Part shown: positions 35,802-45,566 of the stretch, piece by piece
How positions within the stretch are numbered: position 1 is the first letter of the stretch
Layout: each line of letters starts with the position of its first letter
Assembly: GCF_003403315.2 (NCBI RefSeq)
Contig: NZ_CP048407.1
Coordinates: 372,001 to 436,000, forward strand
Direction: 5' to 3'
Length of the DNA: 64,000 bases
Source of the DNA: Thermaerobacter sp. PB12/4term
GTDB taxonomy: Bacteria > Bacillota > Sulfobacillia > Thermaerobacterales > Thermaerobacteraceae
The notes under the pieces: model-generated
Database searches by the model: none
The model's input: only the letters and a program-made list of their open reading frames with translations
Told to the model about the DNA's origin: nothing
Translations under genes and position numbers: made by a program

Positions 35802-36698
35802 ATGAAGGAGGTTCGGGCGCGCGCCCTTCCGGGCATCCTGGGGTTGTTGGTGGTGATCGTGCTGGAGGTTGCCGCGGTGGGCTTCTTTGTCTGGGGGGTC
35901 ACAGCGCTCGAGGGAGACGGGCCTCCGCTGCTGGGGCACGGCGGCGTGGACCTGGGGGTGAGCTTCCTCCTGCTTGCCGGAGGATGGGTCGCGGCCTCGG
36001 GGCTGGTGATCGTCCAGCCCAACTACTCCCGCTCGGTGGTCTTCCTGGGCCGGTACCTGGGCACGTTGCGGGATGCCGGCTGGTGGTGGACCCTTCCCTT
36101 AACGAGCAAGCCTGCCGTCTCCCTGCGGGTGCGCAACTTCGACAGCGAGAAGCTCAAGGTCAACGACTTGCGAGGGAACCCCATCGAGATCGCGGCCGTG
36201 GTGGTCTGGCGGGTGGTCGATGCGGCCCGGGCGCTGTTTGAGGTCGACCAGTACGAGGAGTTCGTCAAGATCCAGAGTGAGACCGCCGTCCGCCACATCG
36301 CCAGCCAGTACCCGTACGACACCTTCGAGGACCACAGCTCGCCTTCCCTGCGGGAGAACACCGACCGGGTGTCCCAGGACCTGGCCCGCGAGCTGCAGGA
36401 GCGCCTTGCCGTGGCCGGTGTCGAGGTGCTGGACGCCCGGCTGACCCACCTGGCCTACGCCCCGGAGATCGCCCACGCCATGTTGCAGCGCCAGCAGGCC
36501 GAGGCGGTGGTGGCGGCCCGGGCCAAGATCGTCGAGGGCGCCGTCGGCATGGTCGAGATGGCCCTGCAGGAGTTGCAGCGGAGCGGCCTGGTCGACCTGG
36601 ATGCCGAGCGCCGGGCGGCCATGATCAACAACCTGATGGTGGCCATCGTCGGCGAGCGGGCGGCGCAACCGGTGATCAACGCCGGAACCATCTACTGA
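35802..36698 (+). CDS. SPFH/band-7 domain membrane protein
   Basis: A 298-residue protein with two N-terminal transmembrane segments (about 10-32 and 48-66). A stomatin/prohibitin/flotillin domain follows: [39 protein letters not shown] and [20 protein letters not shown], then a coiled-coil-like stretch with [21 protein letters not shown]. Such proteins form oligomeric membrane scaffolds and help with membrane stress or protease regulation. ATG 35802 follows AAGGGGGACAGGG. A ribbon-helix-helix gene follows at 36913, a pairing I have seen with this SPFH type in other Gram-positives. It lies between the two SDR copies. Confidence 0.9.
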   Translation: MKEVRARALPGILGLLVVIVLEVAAVGFFVWGVTALEGDGPPLLGHGGVDLGVSFLLLAGGWVAASGLVIVQPNYSRSVVFLGRYLGTLRDAGWWWTLPLTSKPAVSLRVRNFDSEKLKVNDLRGNPIEIAAVVVWRVVDAARALFEVDQYEEFVKIQSETAVRHIASQYPYDTFEDHSSPSLRENTDRVSQDLARELQERLAVAGVEVLDARLTHLAYAPEIAHAMLQRQQAEAVVAARAKIVEGAVGMVEMALQELQRSGLVDLDAERRAAMINNLMVAIVGERAAQPVINAGTIY

Positions 36699-36912
36699 GG
36701 GCCCGTCCGCCGGAGCCGCACCGCGGTCGCACCGGGGGCCTCCGTCCCCGAAGGGGCGCGCGGGGGCGTGGGGGGTGGCGGACCCGCCGTCATACGTGGC
36801 GGAGCGCGAGCCACCGGATGGAAGACGCGGCGCACCAGTTGCGCCCATTGCCGAAAGGGGCGCCTGGGCAGGGACGGGCCCGGGAAGGGATGGGCACGGG
36901 AAGGGACGGATC

Positions 36913-37176
36913 GTGCCGGAGAAGAAGCGATTCCTCTTGCGCATCGCCCCGGAGATCTACGAAGCCCTGCAGCGCTGGGCCGACGACGAGTGGCGCAGCG
37001 TCAACGGCCAGATCGAGTACCTGCTCCGGGAGGCGCTCCGGCGGGCTGGCCGGCTGCCCGGCCCTAGGGGGCGCGACCGACCGCCCGGCACCGACGGCGG
37101 CGACACGGGGCCCTCGCCTTCGGGGAAGCCGCCGGGGGACGATTCCCGACCGGAGGGCGGCGGTAAGCGCCTCTAG
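36913..37176 (+). CDS. Arc-type ribbon-helix-helix small protein
   Basis: An 87-residue protein. Residues 2-48 ([20 protein letters not shown], then [20 protein letters not shown]) fit an Arc/MetJ ribbon-helix-helix domain; the beta strand KRFLLRI would contact DNA or pair in a dimer. The rest is a disordered Gly/Pro/Asp tail. GTG 36913 is selected because AAGGGACGGA lies just upstream and the longer frame from 36775 adds only Arg/Gly-rich sequence. It is probably co-transcribed with the SPFH gene 214 bp upstream and may regulate that gene or act as its partner. Confidence 0.78.
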   Translation: MPEKKRFLLRIAPEIYEALQRWADDEWRSVNGQIEYLLREALRRAGRLPGPRGRDRPPGTDGGDTGPSPSGKPPGDDSRPEGGGKRL

Positions 37177-37253
37177 AACCCGGGTCCCGGCGGCGGCAAG
37201 GGCGTGCGCCGTGGTGACGAGCTACCCACGGGAGTTCCAACCATTGAGGTACC

Positions 37254-37857
37254 AGCGATGGGGCCGCGCTTCAGCGCGGCCCCATGCGCAGCGCCCCGTC
37301 CAGGCGGATGACCTCGCCGTTGAGCATGGGATTCTCGATGATATGCCGGACCAGCAGGGCGTACTCCCGCGGGCGGCCCAGACGGGAGGGGAAGGGCACC
37401 TGCTGCTCCAGGGACTTGCGGGCGGGCTCCGGCAGCCCCGCCATCATCGGCGTCTCGAAGATGCCCGGGGCGATGGCCACGACCCGGATGCCGTACCGGG
37501 CCAGCTCCCGCGCCACGGGCAAGGTCATGGCGGCCACGCCGCCCTTGGACGCCGAATAGGCCGGTTGGCCGATCTGCCCGTCGAAGGCCGCCACGGAAGC
37601 GGTGTTGACGATCACGCCCCGCTCCCCCTCGGCGTTGGGCTCCTGCTGGGCCATGACCGCCGCCGCCAGCCGGATCACGTTGAAGGTGCCCACCAGGTTG
37701 ACCTCGATGACCCGGCGGAACCGGTCCAGGTCGTGGGGCCCCTCCCGGCCCAGCACCTTCTCCGCGATGGCGATGCCGGCGCAGTTGACGACGCCGTGCA
37801 ACCCGCCGAAGGCGTCGACGGCCGTACGGACCGCCTGCTGCACGCTCTCCGCGTCCG
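37254..37857. repeat. direct repeat copy 2 of the SDR gene segment
   Basis: The counterpart of 35084-35687, forming the 3' part of the intact SDR gene. Same orientation, 2170 bp apart, with the SPFH and RHH genes between the copies. Confidence 0.93.
37260..37283 (-). terminator. hairpin overlapping the SDR stop codon
   Basis: Perfect 10-bp stem (37260-37269 with 37274-37283) around TTCA; the loop contains the SDR stop. No T-tract. It ends the minus-strand catabolic operon. Confidence 0.55.
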
Positions 37858-38038
37858 TCACGTCGGTGGGGACGAACCGGCCCCGCTCGCCCAGGCGGGC
37901 GGCCACCGCCTCGCCGGCCTGGCGGTTCACGTCGGCGATCAACACGCGGGCGCCCGCCTCGGCCAGCAGCTCCGCGGTGGCGGCCCCCAGGCCCGAGCCG
38001 CCGCCGGTGACCAGGAAGTTTGCGCCCTTGACCTCCAT
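37271..38038 (-). CDS. SDR dehydrogenase, 3-hydroxyacyl-CoA dehydrogenase type II-like
   Basis: A 255-residue classical short-chain dehydrogenase. NAD(P) motif TGGGSGLG (11-18), NCAGIA, catalytic S148, Y161 and K165 (YSASK), and the PGIFETPMM loop. The overall pattern resembles the HSD10/3-hydroxyacyl-CoA dehydrogenase II branch, which fits its place as the last gene of an operon with a thiolase and acyl-CoA ligases. It would oxidise 3-hydroxyacyl-CoA to 3-ketoacyl-CoA. ATG 38038 follows GAGGAGGTG on the minus strand. A near-identical truncated copy lies at 35101-35691. Confidence 0.9.
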   Translation of the reverse strand: MEVKGANFLVTGGGSGLGAATAELLAEAGARVLIADVNRQAGEAVAARLGERGRFVPTDVTDAESVQQAVRTAVDAFGGLHGVVNCAGIAIAEKVLGREGPHDLDRFRRVIEVNLVGTFNVIRLAAAVMAQQEPNAEGERGVIVNTASVAAFDGQIGQPAYSASKGGVAAMTLPVARELARYGIRVVAIAPGIFETPMMAGLPEPARKSLEQQVPFPSRLGRPREYALLVRHIIENPMLNGEVIRLDGALRMGPR

Positions 38039-38133
38039 GGATGCACCTCCTCTTGGCTAAGCCCTTGCATCTCCTGTAAGCCGTAACAATAATCGGGTGG
38101 ATGAACGGGACCGTGCGGGACCTGGCACGGCTC

Positions 38134-39294
38134 CTAGCCGAGCCGCTCGATGATGGTGGCCGTGGCCATACCGTGGCCGATGCACATCACCTGCAGGCCG
38201 AACTGGCCGCCCGTGGCCTCGAGCCCCGCCAGCATCTTGGCCATCAGGCCGGCGCCCGTGGCCCCCAGCGGGTGGCCGTGGGCGATGGCTCCACCCCACG
38301 GGTTGACCTTGTCCATGTCGGGGTCCAGCTCCCGCGCCCAGGCCAGGACCACGGTGGCGAAGGCCTCGTTGATCTCGATCCAGTCGATGTCCCGCAGGCT
38401 CAGGCCCGCCCGTTCCAGCGCCAGCCGAGTGGCCGGGATCACGGCGGTCAGCTGCATGGTGGGATCGTCACCCACCACCACCCGGGCGCGGAAGCGGGCC
38501 TTCGGCCGCAGCCCGTCGGCCAGGGCCGCCTGCCGGTCGGCCACCAGCACCGCCGAAGCGCCGTCGGAGATCTGGCTGCTGTTGCCGGCGGTCACGATGC
38601 CGTTCCCCTGGGGGCGAAACACCGTGGGCAGGGCCGCCATGCGCTCGGGGTCGATCCGGTCGCGGATGCCCTCGTCCCGGGTGACGGTGACGGGCTGTCC
38701 TTCAGGGTCCAGGCCCTCAATGGGCACGATTTCCCGGTTCTTCCCCTCGCGGGCGGCCGCGCTGGCCCGCCGGTGGCTCTTGGCCGAGTAGTCGTCGGCC
38801 TCCTGGCGGCTGATCCGCCAGCGCTCGGCGATGCGCTCGGCGCTCTCGCCCTGGTGGATCAGCTCGTACCGCTCCCGCAAGGCGGGGTTCAACGTTTCGA
38901 AGCCGCCCCGGATGTCGCTGAACATGGGCACCCGGGTCATGCTCTCCACACCGGCGGCGATCACGTAGCGGGCGTCGCCGGCGGCCACGGCCTGGGCCGC
39001 GAAGTGGATGGCCTGCTGGCTCGACCCGCACATCCGGTTGAGGCTTACCGCCGGCACCCGGACGGGGAAGCCGGCCAGCAACACGCCCAAGCGGCCGATG
39101 TTAGCCCCCTGTTCGCCGGCCTGGGTGACGCAGCCGGTGACCACGTCGTCGACGGCCGCCGGGTCCAGACCGGTTCGCTCTATCAAACCCTGCAGGGCCA
39201 AGGCGAGCAACTGGTCCGGACGGGTGGCGCGGTGGACCCCGTCCCGCCGGCCAAAGGGTGTGCGAACGCCCTCCACAAGCACGGGTTCGCCCAT
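38134..39294 (-). CDS. acetyl-CoA acyltransferase (thiolase)
   Basis: A 386-residue thiolase cleaving 3-ketoacyl-CoA, or condensing acetyl-CoA. The active-site Cys is C89 in [10 protein letters not shown], the His is in [13 protein letters not shown] and the second Cys is near the end (C371, in CIGHGMATA). ATG 39294 follows AAGGAGGG; the upstream open frame is Arg-rich shadow. FadA-type degradative thiolase is favoured over biosynthetic acetyl-CoA acetyltransferase because of the neighbours (two acyl-CoA ligases, a 3-hydroxyacyl-CoA dehydrogenase-like SDR). Confidence 0.93.
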   Translation of the reverse strand: MGEPVLVEGVRTPFGRRDGVHRATRPDQLLALALQGLIERTGLDPAAVDDVVTGCVTQAGEQGANIGRLGVLLAGFPVRVPAVSLNRMCGSSQQAIHFAAQAVAAGDARYVIAAGVESMTRVPMFSDIRGGFETLNPALRERYELIHQGESAERIAERWRISRQEADDYSAKSHRRASAAAREGKNREIVPIEGLDPEGQPVTVTRDEGIRDRIDPERMAALPTVFRPQGNGIVTAGNSSQISDGASAVLVADRQAALADGLRPKARFRARVVVGDDPTMQLTAVIPATRLALERAGLSLRDIDWIEINEAFATVVLAWARELDPDMDKVNPWGGAIAHGHPLGATGAGLMAKMLAGLEATGGQFGLQVMCIGHGMATATIIERLG

Positions 39295-39484
39295 GGCCAA
39301 CCCTCCTTCCCGGATCCCGGCCGGGATGGGGACGAACCCGCGGCCGGGTGGGGATGATGGACCCTTCAACGCCGCCGGTCGCCGCCCCTGCCGGAACCGC
39401 CCCGCCCGGGGATTCCGGCGGACACGGCTACGCCGGCTACGGCTCCCTGTCACGGGCCACAGCGCGGGCGGGCCCAGGACCCGC

Positions 39485-41122
39485 TCAGCCGGTCCCGGCG
39501 GCGAACCGGGCTCGCAACTCGCGCTTCAGGATCTTGCCCGAGGCGTTGCGGGGCAGGTCGTCCACGAAGATGACCCGTTTGGGGACCTTGAAGGGCGCCA
39601 GGTGCTGGCGGGCGTGGGCGATCAGGTCGTCCGCCGTGGCGGTGGCGCCCCGCTTCAGCACCACCACCGCCGTCACCGCCTCGATCCACCTGGGGTCGGG
39701 CAGGGCGATCACGGCCACCTCCGAGACGGCGGGGTGGGTGTAGAGGACCTCCTCCACCTCCCGGCTGGCGACCAGCACGCCGCCCGTGTTGATCACGTCC
39801 TTGATCCGGTCGACCACGTAGAGGTATCCTTCTTCGTCCATGTAGCCCAGGTCGCCCGAGTGGAACCACCCGCCCTGGAACGCCTCCGCCGTCTCCTCGG
39901 GCTTCTCCCAGTAGCCCACCAGCAGCTGGGGCGACCGGTGGACGATCTCCCCCAGCTGGCCCGGCGGCACGTCCCGCATGTCCGGGTCGACCACCCGGGT
40001 CTCCACGTGGAGCACGGGGCGCCCGGCCGAGGCGGGGCGGGCGTCGTGCTCCTCGGGGCGGAGCACCGTGGCCAGGGGTGCGATCTCGCTCTGGCCATAG
40101 CAGTTGTAGACCGCCACCCCCGGCAGCCGCTGCCGCAGCTCCTGTAGCACCGGTACCGGCATGATGGAGGCGCCGTAGTATACCTTCTTCAGGCTCGACA
40201 GGTCATGCCGGTCGAACTCGGGGTGCCGGAGAAAGTTGATCCACACCGTGGGCGGGGCGAACATCGAGTTGATCCGCTGGCGGGCGATCAGGGGCAGGCA
40301 CACCTCGGGCACCGGCGCCGGGAGGATCCAGCCCGTGGCCCCCACCAGGAGCTGCGGCATCAGGAAGACGTGCATCTGGGCGGAATGGTAGAGGGGCAGG
40401 GCGTGCAGGCAACGGTCGTGGTGCTGGATGTCCAGTTCCACGATGCAGCTCAGGTACTCCGCCAGGAGGGCCCGGTGGGTCATCATGGCCCCCTTGGGGG
40501 CGGCGGTGGTGCCGGAGGTGTACAGCAGCTGGACCACCTGGTCCTCGTCCACGGCCGCGAAGGCGGCGTCACCGCTGGCGGCGCCGGCGGCGGAATCGGG
40601 AGCCCCGCCAGCGCCAGCGGCCGAGCCTGCACCGGGCGCGGCCCCCGATCCCTCCGCGCCCGGTCCGGCGGGCAGCACGGTCTCCAGCAGCGACTCCATG
40701 GTGGCGAAGAGGGTGGCGGCGGCCTGGTCGCGCACCGCGGCCACCGCCGGCTCCAGCTGGGCGTCGTAGAACACCGCCCGGCTGCCCGATTGGTTCAGGA
40801 TGTAAAGAAGCTCCCGGCCCGTCAGCATGAAGTTGACCGGCACATGGATGAACCCGGCCCGAGCGCAAGCGAGAAAGAGCAGGACGTAGATGTCGGAATT
40901 GCGGCCCAGGGCGGCCACCCGGTCGCCCGGCTCGAGGCCCATGGCCAGCAGGGCCCGGGCCAGGCGGGTGACGGCGGCATCCAGCCCGGCATAGGTCCAG
41001 TGGCGGTCGCCGAAGTAGAGGGCGATGCGGTCGCGGTGCTTGCGGGCGGACCGGCGCAGGGCGTCGCCGATGGTGTTCCGGAGGGCCAGGCGGAGGGCCG
41101 GTTCGTCCGGTGCAGGGAGCAT
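39485..41122 (-). CDS. AMP-forming acyl-CoA synthetase
   Basis: A 545-residue ANL-superfamily ligase. ATP loop [29 protein letters not shown] (the A5 motif), [21 protein letters not shown] (A7/A8) and the catalytic Lys in [11 protein letters not shown]. An Ala/Gly-rich insertion lies at about residues 150-180. It activates a carboxylic acid to its CoA thioester through an acyl adenylate; fatty acid substrate is inferred from context. ATG 41122 follows AAAGGAGG. It is the second of two ligases in this operon, so the pair may handle different chain lengths or an aromatic acid. Confidence 0.92.
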   Translation of the reverse strand: MLPAPDEPALRLALRNTIGDALRRSARKHRDRIALYFGDRHWTYAGLDAAVTRLARALLAMGLEPGDRVAALGRNSDIYVLLFLACARAGFIHVPVNFMLTGRELLYILNQSGSRAVFYDAQLEPAVAAVRDQAAATLFATMESLLETVLPAGPGAEGSGAAPGAGSAAGAGGAPDSAAGAASGDAAFAAVDEDQVVQLLYTSGTTAAPKGAMMTHRALLAEYLSCIVELDIQHHDRCLHALPLYHSAQMHVFLMPQLLVGATGWILPAPVPEVCLPLIARQRINSMFAPPTVWINFLRHPEFDRHDLSSLKKVYYGASIMPVPVLQELRQRLPGVAVYNCYGQSEIAPLATVLRPEEHDARPASAGRPVLHVETRVVDPDMRDVPPGQLGEIVHRSPQLLVGYWEKPEETAEAFQGGWFHSGDLGYMDEEGYLYVVDRIKDVINTGGVLVASREVEEVLYTHPAVSEVAVIALPDPRWIEAVTAVVVLKRGATATADDLIAHARQHLAPFKVPKRVIFVDDLPRNASGKILKRELRARFAAGTG

Positions 41123-41185
41123 GGGATGGCCTCCTTTCCAGAGGTGGCGGGAGCTGGCCGGCAGGTGGAGCGGGCGGCGGGCGGC

Positions 41186-42853
41186 TCAGCCGCCCGCCGC
41201 CAGGTGGTCACGGAAGCGCTCCCGCAGGGCGGCCTTGAGGAACTTGCCGGTGGACGTGCGGGGAATCTCCGGCACGAAGACCACGTCGTCGGGCAGCCAC
41301 CACTTGGCGAACTTGGGCCGGAGCCAGTCCAGGAGTTCCTCCCGGGTGACCGTGTGGCCCTCTTTGGGGACCACCACCGCCAGGGGCCGCTCCTGCCACC
41401 GGGGATGGGGCACGGCGATGACCGCCGCCTCGGCCACGGCGGGGTGGGCCATCAGCTCGTTCTCCAGGGCCACGGAGCTGATCCACTCGCCGCCGGACTT
41501 GACCAGGTCCTTCTCCCGGTCCTTGATCTCCACGAAGCCCCGCGGGTCGATGGTGGCGATGTCGCCGGTGCGCAGCCAGCCGTCGGCGGTCCAGCGGTCG
41601 GCAGCCTCGGGAGCGTTGTAATAGGAGGCGGCGACCCAGGCTCCCCGGATCTCCAGCTCGCCCATGGTTTCGCCGTCCCACGGCGCCACGCCCTGGTCGT
41701 TGCGGATGCGGACCTCCACCAGGGGAACCGGCCGGCCCTGCTTGGCCCGCAGGTCGTACTGGACGCCGGCGGGAGCGTCCGCCAGGTCCGGGGGCAGGTG
41801 GGAGAGGGTGCCCACGGGGGAGGTTTCGGTCATGCCCCAGCCGTGGATCACCCGCAGGCCGTGCCGCTCCTGGAATGCCTGGATCATGCCCCGGGGCGCG
41901 GCCGACCCGCCCACCAGCATGGCCCGCAGGCTGGAGAGATCCCACCGGCCCGGGTTCTTGTCGAGCTCCTGCAGGATGCCCAGCCAGATGGTGGGGACGC
42001 CGGCGGTCAGCGTCACCCGCTCCTGGGAGAAGTCTTCCAGCAGGCTGACGGCGTCCAGGTGGGGTCCGGGGAAGACTTGCTTGGCCCCCACCATGGTGGC
42101 CGTGAAGGGCATGCCCCAGGCGTTGGCGTGAAACATGGGGACCACGGGCAGGCAGCAGTCGGACTCGCCCATGCCCACGCAGTCGGGCAGGGCCGTGCCC
42201 AGGGAGTGGAGCACCAGGGCCCGGTGGGAGTAGACCACGCCCTTGGGCCGCCCGGTGGTGCCCGAGGTGTAGCACATGGCGGCGGCTTCCCGTTCGTCCA
42301 GGTCCGGTTCGCGGTACCGGGTGGGGTCGGCGGCGGCCAGCAGCTGCTCGTAGTCGAGGAACCCGCCGGCGCCGGCCGCCTCGCCCGCGCCGGAACCCCC
42401 CGCGCCCGGACCGGCGCCCGCCGGCGCGGCGCCCACCACGATCACGTGCTCTAGCTGCACCTGGTCGCGGAACTGCTGGTAGAGGGGCAGCAGGGTCCGG
42501 TCCACGATCAGCACCTTGTCGCCGGCGTGCTGGACGATATAGGCCAGCTCCGAGGGGTGCAGGCGCAGGTTCAGGGTGTGCAGCACCGCCCCGGCGGCGG
42601 GAATGCCGAAATAGGCCTCTAGGTGCTGGTACTGGTTCCACATCAGCGTGGCGACCCGGTCGCCGCGGCCGACGCCCAGCTCCTGAAGCGCCACGGCCAA
42701 GCGCCGCGCCCGCTCGGTGAACTCCCGGTAGGTGTAGCGGTGGAAGCTCTTGTCCGGCAGGCGGGTGACGATCTCGCGGGAGCCGAAGAGGGCCTCGGCC
42801 CGCCGAAAGATGGTCAGGAGGGTGAGGGGAAAGTCCATCATCAGTCCCTGCAT
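41186..42853 (-). CDS. long-chain/medium-chain acyl-CoA synthetase, AMP-forming
   Basis: A 555-residue ANL ligase. ATP loop CYTSGTTGRPKGVVYSHRAL, HGWGMTETSPVG, WLRTGDIATIDPRGFVEIKDR and the C-terminal catalytic Lys in TSTGKFLKAALRE. The DREKDLVKSGGEWISS region is typical of the long/medium-chain fatty acid ligases of thermophiles. ATG 42853 follows GAGAGGAGG. It is 63 bp upstream of the second ligase and probably initiates fatty acid breakdown in the operon. Confidence 0.93.
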   Translation of the reverse strand: MQGLMMDFPLTLLTIFRRAEALFGSREIVTRLPDKSFHRYTYREFTERARRLAVALQELGVGRGDRVATLMWNQYQHLEAYFGIPAAGAVLHTLNLRLHPSELAYIVQHAGDKVLIVDRTLLPLYQQFRDQVQLEHVIVVGAAPAGAGPGAGGSGAGEAAGAGGFLDYEQLLAAADPTRYREPDLDEREAAAMCYTSGTTGRPKGVVYSHRALVLHSLGTALPDCVGMGESDCCLPVVPMFHANAWGMPFTATMVGAKQVFPGPHLDAVSLLEDFSQERVTLTAGVPTIWLGILQELDKNPGRWDLSSLRAMLVGGSAAPRGMIQAFQERHGLRVIHGWGMTETSPVGTLSHLPPDLADAPAGVQYDLRAKQGRPVPLVEVRIRNDQGVAPWDGETMGELEIRGAWVAASYYNAPEAADRWTADGWLRTGDIATIDPRGFVEIKDREKDLVKSGGEWISSVALENELMAHPAVAEAAVIAVPHPRWQERPLAVVVPKEGHTVTREELLDWLRPKFAKWWLPDDVVFVPEIPRTSTGKFLKAALRERFRDHLAAGG

Positions 42854-43002
42854 GGGCCATCCTCCTCTCGCAGGTGGCCGGCCCGGGCCCCCAGCGCCGG
42901 GGCCGGCGGGTGGTGGGTGCCGGCGGGGCAGCGCCGGCTACCGCGGGGATACCGCCTGATACGGCAACGCCTTGCGTCCGCAGCTGCAGCCCCTTCCCGG
43001 CA

Positions 43003-44151
43003 TCACCTCCCTGCGGGTGCCTCCCGCCTCGCCACCGCCCGCACGGCGGCGATGGGCAGGTCCCGGGAGCGCGCCCAGGCCTCCCATTCCTCCGCCGTCC
43101 GGCGGCGGAAGGCGGCGGCCAGGCGAGCCTCCACCTCCATGGGCAGGGCCGCGCCGCTCGAGGCGTCCTGTAGCAGCCCACCTCGGGCGCCGGGGGTGGG
43201 AAAGGGCGTGTCCCAGGTGGGCGTGTCCCAGGTGCCTTGTGGGTCCCCTGGTGGGGCCGTGCTTTCCTCCGGCGGAGGGTCGCTGCCGGTGCCCTGGCCG
43301 GTGTCTTCCAGCAGCTCGCCGTCTTCCAGCAGCTCGGCCAGCAGCCGCTGGGCGAAGTGGGGCTCCAGGGCCGCCACGGCCACCCAGCCTTCCCGGGCAG
43401 GGTAGCACCGGTAGAAGGGCAGGCCGCCTCCCAGCAGGCCACCGGGGGCAGTCAGCCCGTGCCGCAGGGGCTCGGCCAGGGCGGAAGCCGCCTCGGCCAG
43501 GCTGACCTCGACCGGGTGGAGGGGGAGGCCCCGCTGCCGCGCCAGCAGGAGGGCCAGGGCGGCGGCCACCGCCCGTTCGGCCCCGGCCAGGTCGGCCAGC
43601 AGGGTGCGGGGCAGGGCCGGCGGGTCGAGCAGGCCCGCCTCCGCCAGGTAGGTCAGATCGTGGCCGGGTTCTTCCTGCCGGGGCGCGGGGTAGCCCACGA
43701 TGGCCACGTGGGCCAGGTGCGGGAAGCGCCGGCCCAGTTCGGCGGGTGAAAGCCCGAGCCGGGTCAGGGCCGACGGGCGCTGGGCGGTCAGGAGCAGGTC
43801 CGCCCCGGCCAGCAGGCGGTACAGCTCCTCCCGCCCTGCCGCCGACTTCAGGTCCAGGCGGCGCACCTCCTGCCCCGCGGTCAGGGACCGGTACCAGGCG
43901 GGGGCAGCCGTGGCCAGCGGATCGCCACCAGGCGGTTCGACTTTGCAAACCGTTGCGCCCAGGGCTTGAAGCCGGGCCGCGGCCACCGGCCCCGGTACGT
44001 TGACGGCCAAGTTGACCACCCGGCAACCCTGCAGGGGAGCCAGGGACAGGGGCGGCGCGGGGGAGGGGCGGGCATGGGCGGGCACGGCCTTCACCCCGAT
44101 TCGTCGCCAGGAATGGTGGTGGACACGGAATTCGCCGCGCCGGCCTGCCAT
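43003..44151 (-). CDS. CaiB/BaiF family CoA-transferase
   Basis: A 382-residue family III CoA-transferase or acyl-CoA racemase. VVNLAVNVPGPVAAARLQALGA and VCKVEPPGGDP form the CoA-binding N-terminal fold, and the expected catalytic Asp is in GHDLTYLAEAG. A low-complexity insertion with a repeated TWDTPTWDTP element lies at about 285-310. It could move CoA between acids or epimerise 2-methyl-branched acyl-CoA before oxidation. The start is uncertain: ATG 44151 gives a His-rich leader and the homologous region begins near residue 38 with LAPLQGCRVV. Confidence 0.85.
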   Translation of the reverse strand: MAGRRGEFRVHHHSWRRIGVKAVPAHARPSPAPPLSLAPLQGCRVVNLAVNVPGPVAAARLQALGATVCKVEPPGGDPLATAAPAWYRSLTAGQEVRRLDLKSAAGREELYRLLAGADLLLTAQRPSALTRLGLSPAELGRRFPHLAHVAIVGYPAPRQEEPGHDLTYLAEAGLLDPPALPRTLLADLAGAERAVAAALALLLARQRGLPLHPVEVSLAEAASALAEPLRHGLTAPGGLLGGGLPFYRCYPAREGWVAVAALEPHFAQRLLAELLEDGELLEDTGQGTGSDPPPEESTAPPGDPQGTWDTPTWDTPFPTPGARGGLLQDASSGAALPMEVEARLAAAFRRRTAEEWEAWARSRDLPIAAVRAVARREAPAGR

Positions 44152-44215
44152 CCTGCCGGATGGTGCCGAACCTCCGGTCGAACCCGAACCCGGCCTTACC
44201 AGGCCGGTCCCGGGA

Positions 44216-45265
44216 TCAGCTGCGGCGGGCCGGTGGCGCGTCCCCGGCCGGGGCGTCGCCCGCCAGGGCCCGGTAGAGCAAGGGCAGCGAGAGGTCGTAG
44301 CGGTGGGCGATGCTGAAGTGGCCGCCGTCGAACTCGTCGTAGGCGTGGGCGATGCCCAGGTCCTCCAGCGCCCGGTGCAGCTGCCGCGCGCCCCAGAGCA
44401 GGTTGAACTCGTCCTGGCGCCCGCAGTCGATGTAGACCAGCCGCAGGCGGCGGAGGGCGCCGGCGACCCGGGGCGCCAGGCGGACGGGGTCCAGAGCCAG
44501 CCACCGTTCCCAGACGGCGGGGCGCAGGGCGCCGGTTTCCAGGTCCACCGGCAGGGCGATGCCGTGGGGTTCCGCGGGGTCGGGCGAGTAGCAGGCCGCC
44601 ATGGCCAGGATGTTCAGGGACGCCTGCCAGGTACGGTTGAGGGACCGGCCCTGGGCCCGCAGCTGGCGGTAGGCGTCCAGGTAGGCATCGAGGCCGCCCA
44701 GCTGGCGCACATGGTCGAGGAACTTGGGGAAATCGGGGAGGTAGCAGTACTCGAACGCCATGTCCCCCGAGTGGCAGGCGAAGGCCTGGAAGACCTCCGG
44801 GTGCCGCGCGGCCTGGATGAAGGACCCGTACCCGCCCGACGATTTGCCCGCCAGGCCGTGGGCCGACACGGCATAGTGCCGCTCCACCAGGGGGACCAGC
44901 TCCCGGACCAGGTAGTCTTCGTAAGGGCCGACGGCGGGGGAGTTCAGGTACTGGCTGCCGCCCAGGTAGGTGAAGCAGTCGGGCAGGGCAAAGAGGGCGG
45001 GCCCGATGCGGCCCTCGGCGTAGAGGCGCCCCAGCCGCTCCGGCAGGGTCTCCTCCCAGGGGTTGAAGTTGAGCTGGCTCGGACCCGTTCCCCCGAAGCC
45101 GGAGAGCACCCAGATGCAGGGCACCGGCCGGTCCGGCAACCCATCGGGAGGAACCAGCACCCACAGGGAGCGCTCGGCCGGGTCCCCCCAGGGGTTGCCC
45201 GCCAGCAGCCGACTGCGGTGGCGGTGTTCCACGGCCTGGAAGGGCGGGTGGTGAGGACGGTGCAC
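44216..45265 (-). CDS. esterase, enterochelin-esterase/esterase D-like
   Basis: A 349-residue alpha/beta hydrolase without signal peptide. WVLSGFGGTGPSQLNFNPW supplies the oxyanion region, GKSSGGYGS the nucleophile, and FDGGHFSIAHRYD the His. YIDCGRQDEF holds a likely acid. It resembles the esterase D/Fes family that cleaves ester-linked substrates. GTG 45265 is selected because GAGGTGAT precedes it at good spacing. It is the first gene of the minus-strand acyl-CoA operon, 64 bp before the CoA-transferase, so it may release the acid used downstream. Confidence 0.82.
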   Translation of the reverse strand: MHRPHHPPFQAVEHRHRSRLLAGNPWGDPAERSLWVLVPPDGLPDRPVPCIWVLSGFGGTGPSQLNFNPWEETLPERLGRLYAEGRIGPALFALPDCFTYLGGSQYLNSPAVGPYEDYLVRELVPLVERHYAVSAHGLAGKSSGGYGSFIQAARHPEVFQAFACHSGDMAFEYCYLPDFPKFLDHVRQLGGLDAYLDAYRQLRAQGRSLNRTWQASLNILAMAACYSPDPAEPHGIALPVDLETGALRPAVWERWLALDPVRLAPRVAGALRRLRLVYIDCGRQDEFNLLWGARQLHRALEDLGIAHAYDEFDGGHFSIAHRYDLSLPLLYRALAGDAPAGDAPPARRS

Positions 45266-45566
45266 GATGGGATCACCTCGTCGCAGCAATCTGGGTTGAA
45301 GCAGTCCGGGTGCGGGGCCGCCTTGGGCCCGGCCCCCGGGCCCCCGGTGTGGTACCTTCTAAGATAGCCCGATACCGGGATGTTTCTGGACGGCGGGCTT
45401 GCTTCCTGGCCGCGGGCAGGGCGCCGGGCGCCGGGCTGGACCCAGGGCATGGGGGAAGCCGCTTGGGCCGCGGTCCGGGCCGCATCGGCCCGCACCTGCA
45501 GGTCCTAGGACCGCGGGGCCGTCCGCGGCCCGGCCCGCCCCATCCCGGTTGCCTGGAGGGTGGCCG
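45266..45566. other. divergent intergenic region, esterase / zinc dehydrogenase
   Basis: About 300 bp between divergent transcription units. It includes a short stretch at 45343-45380, less GC-rich than its surroundings, flanked by CCCGGT and ACCGGG that could pair, with TAAGAT in the middle. It is a plausible shared control region but no promoter with correct spacing was identified. Confidence 0.35.
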
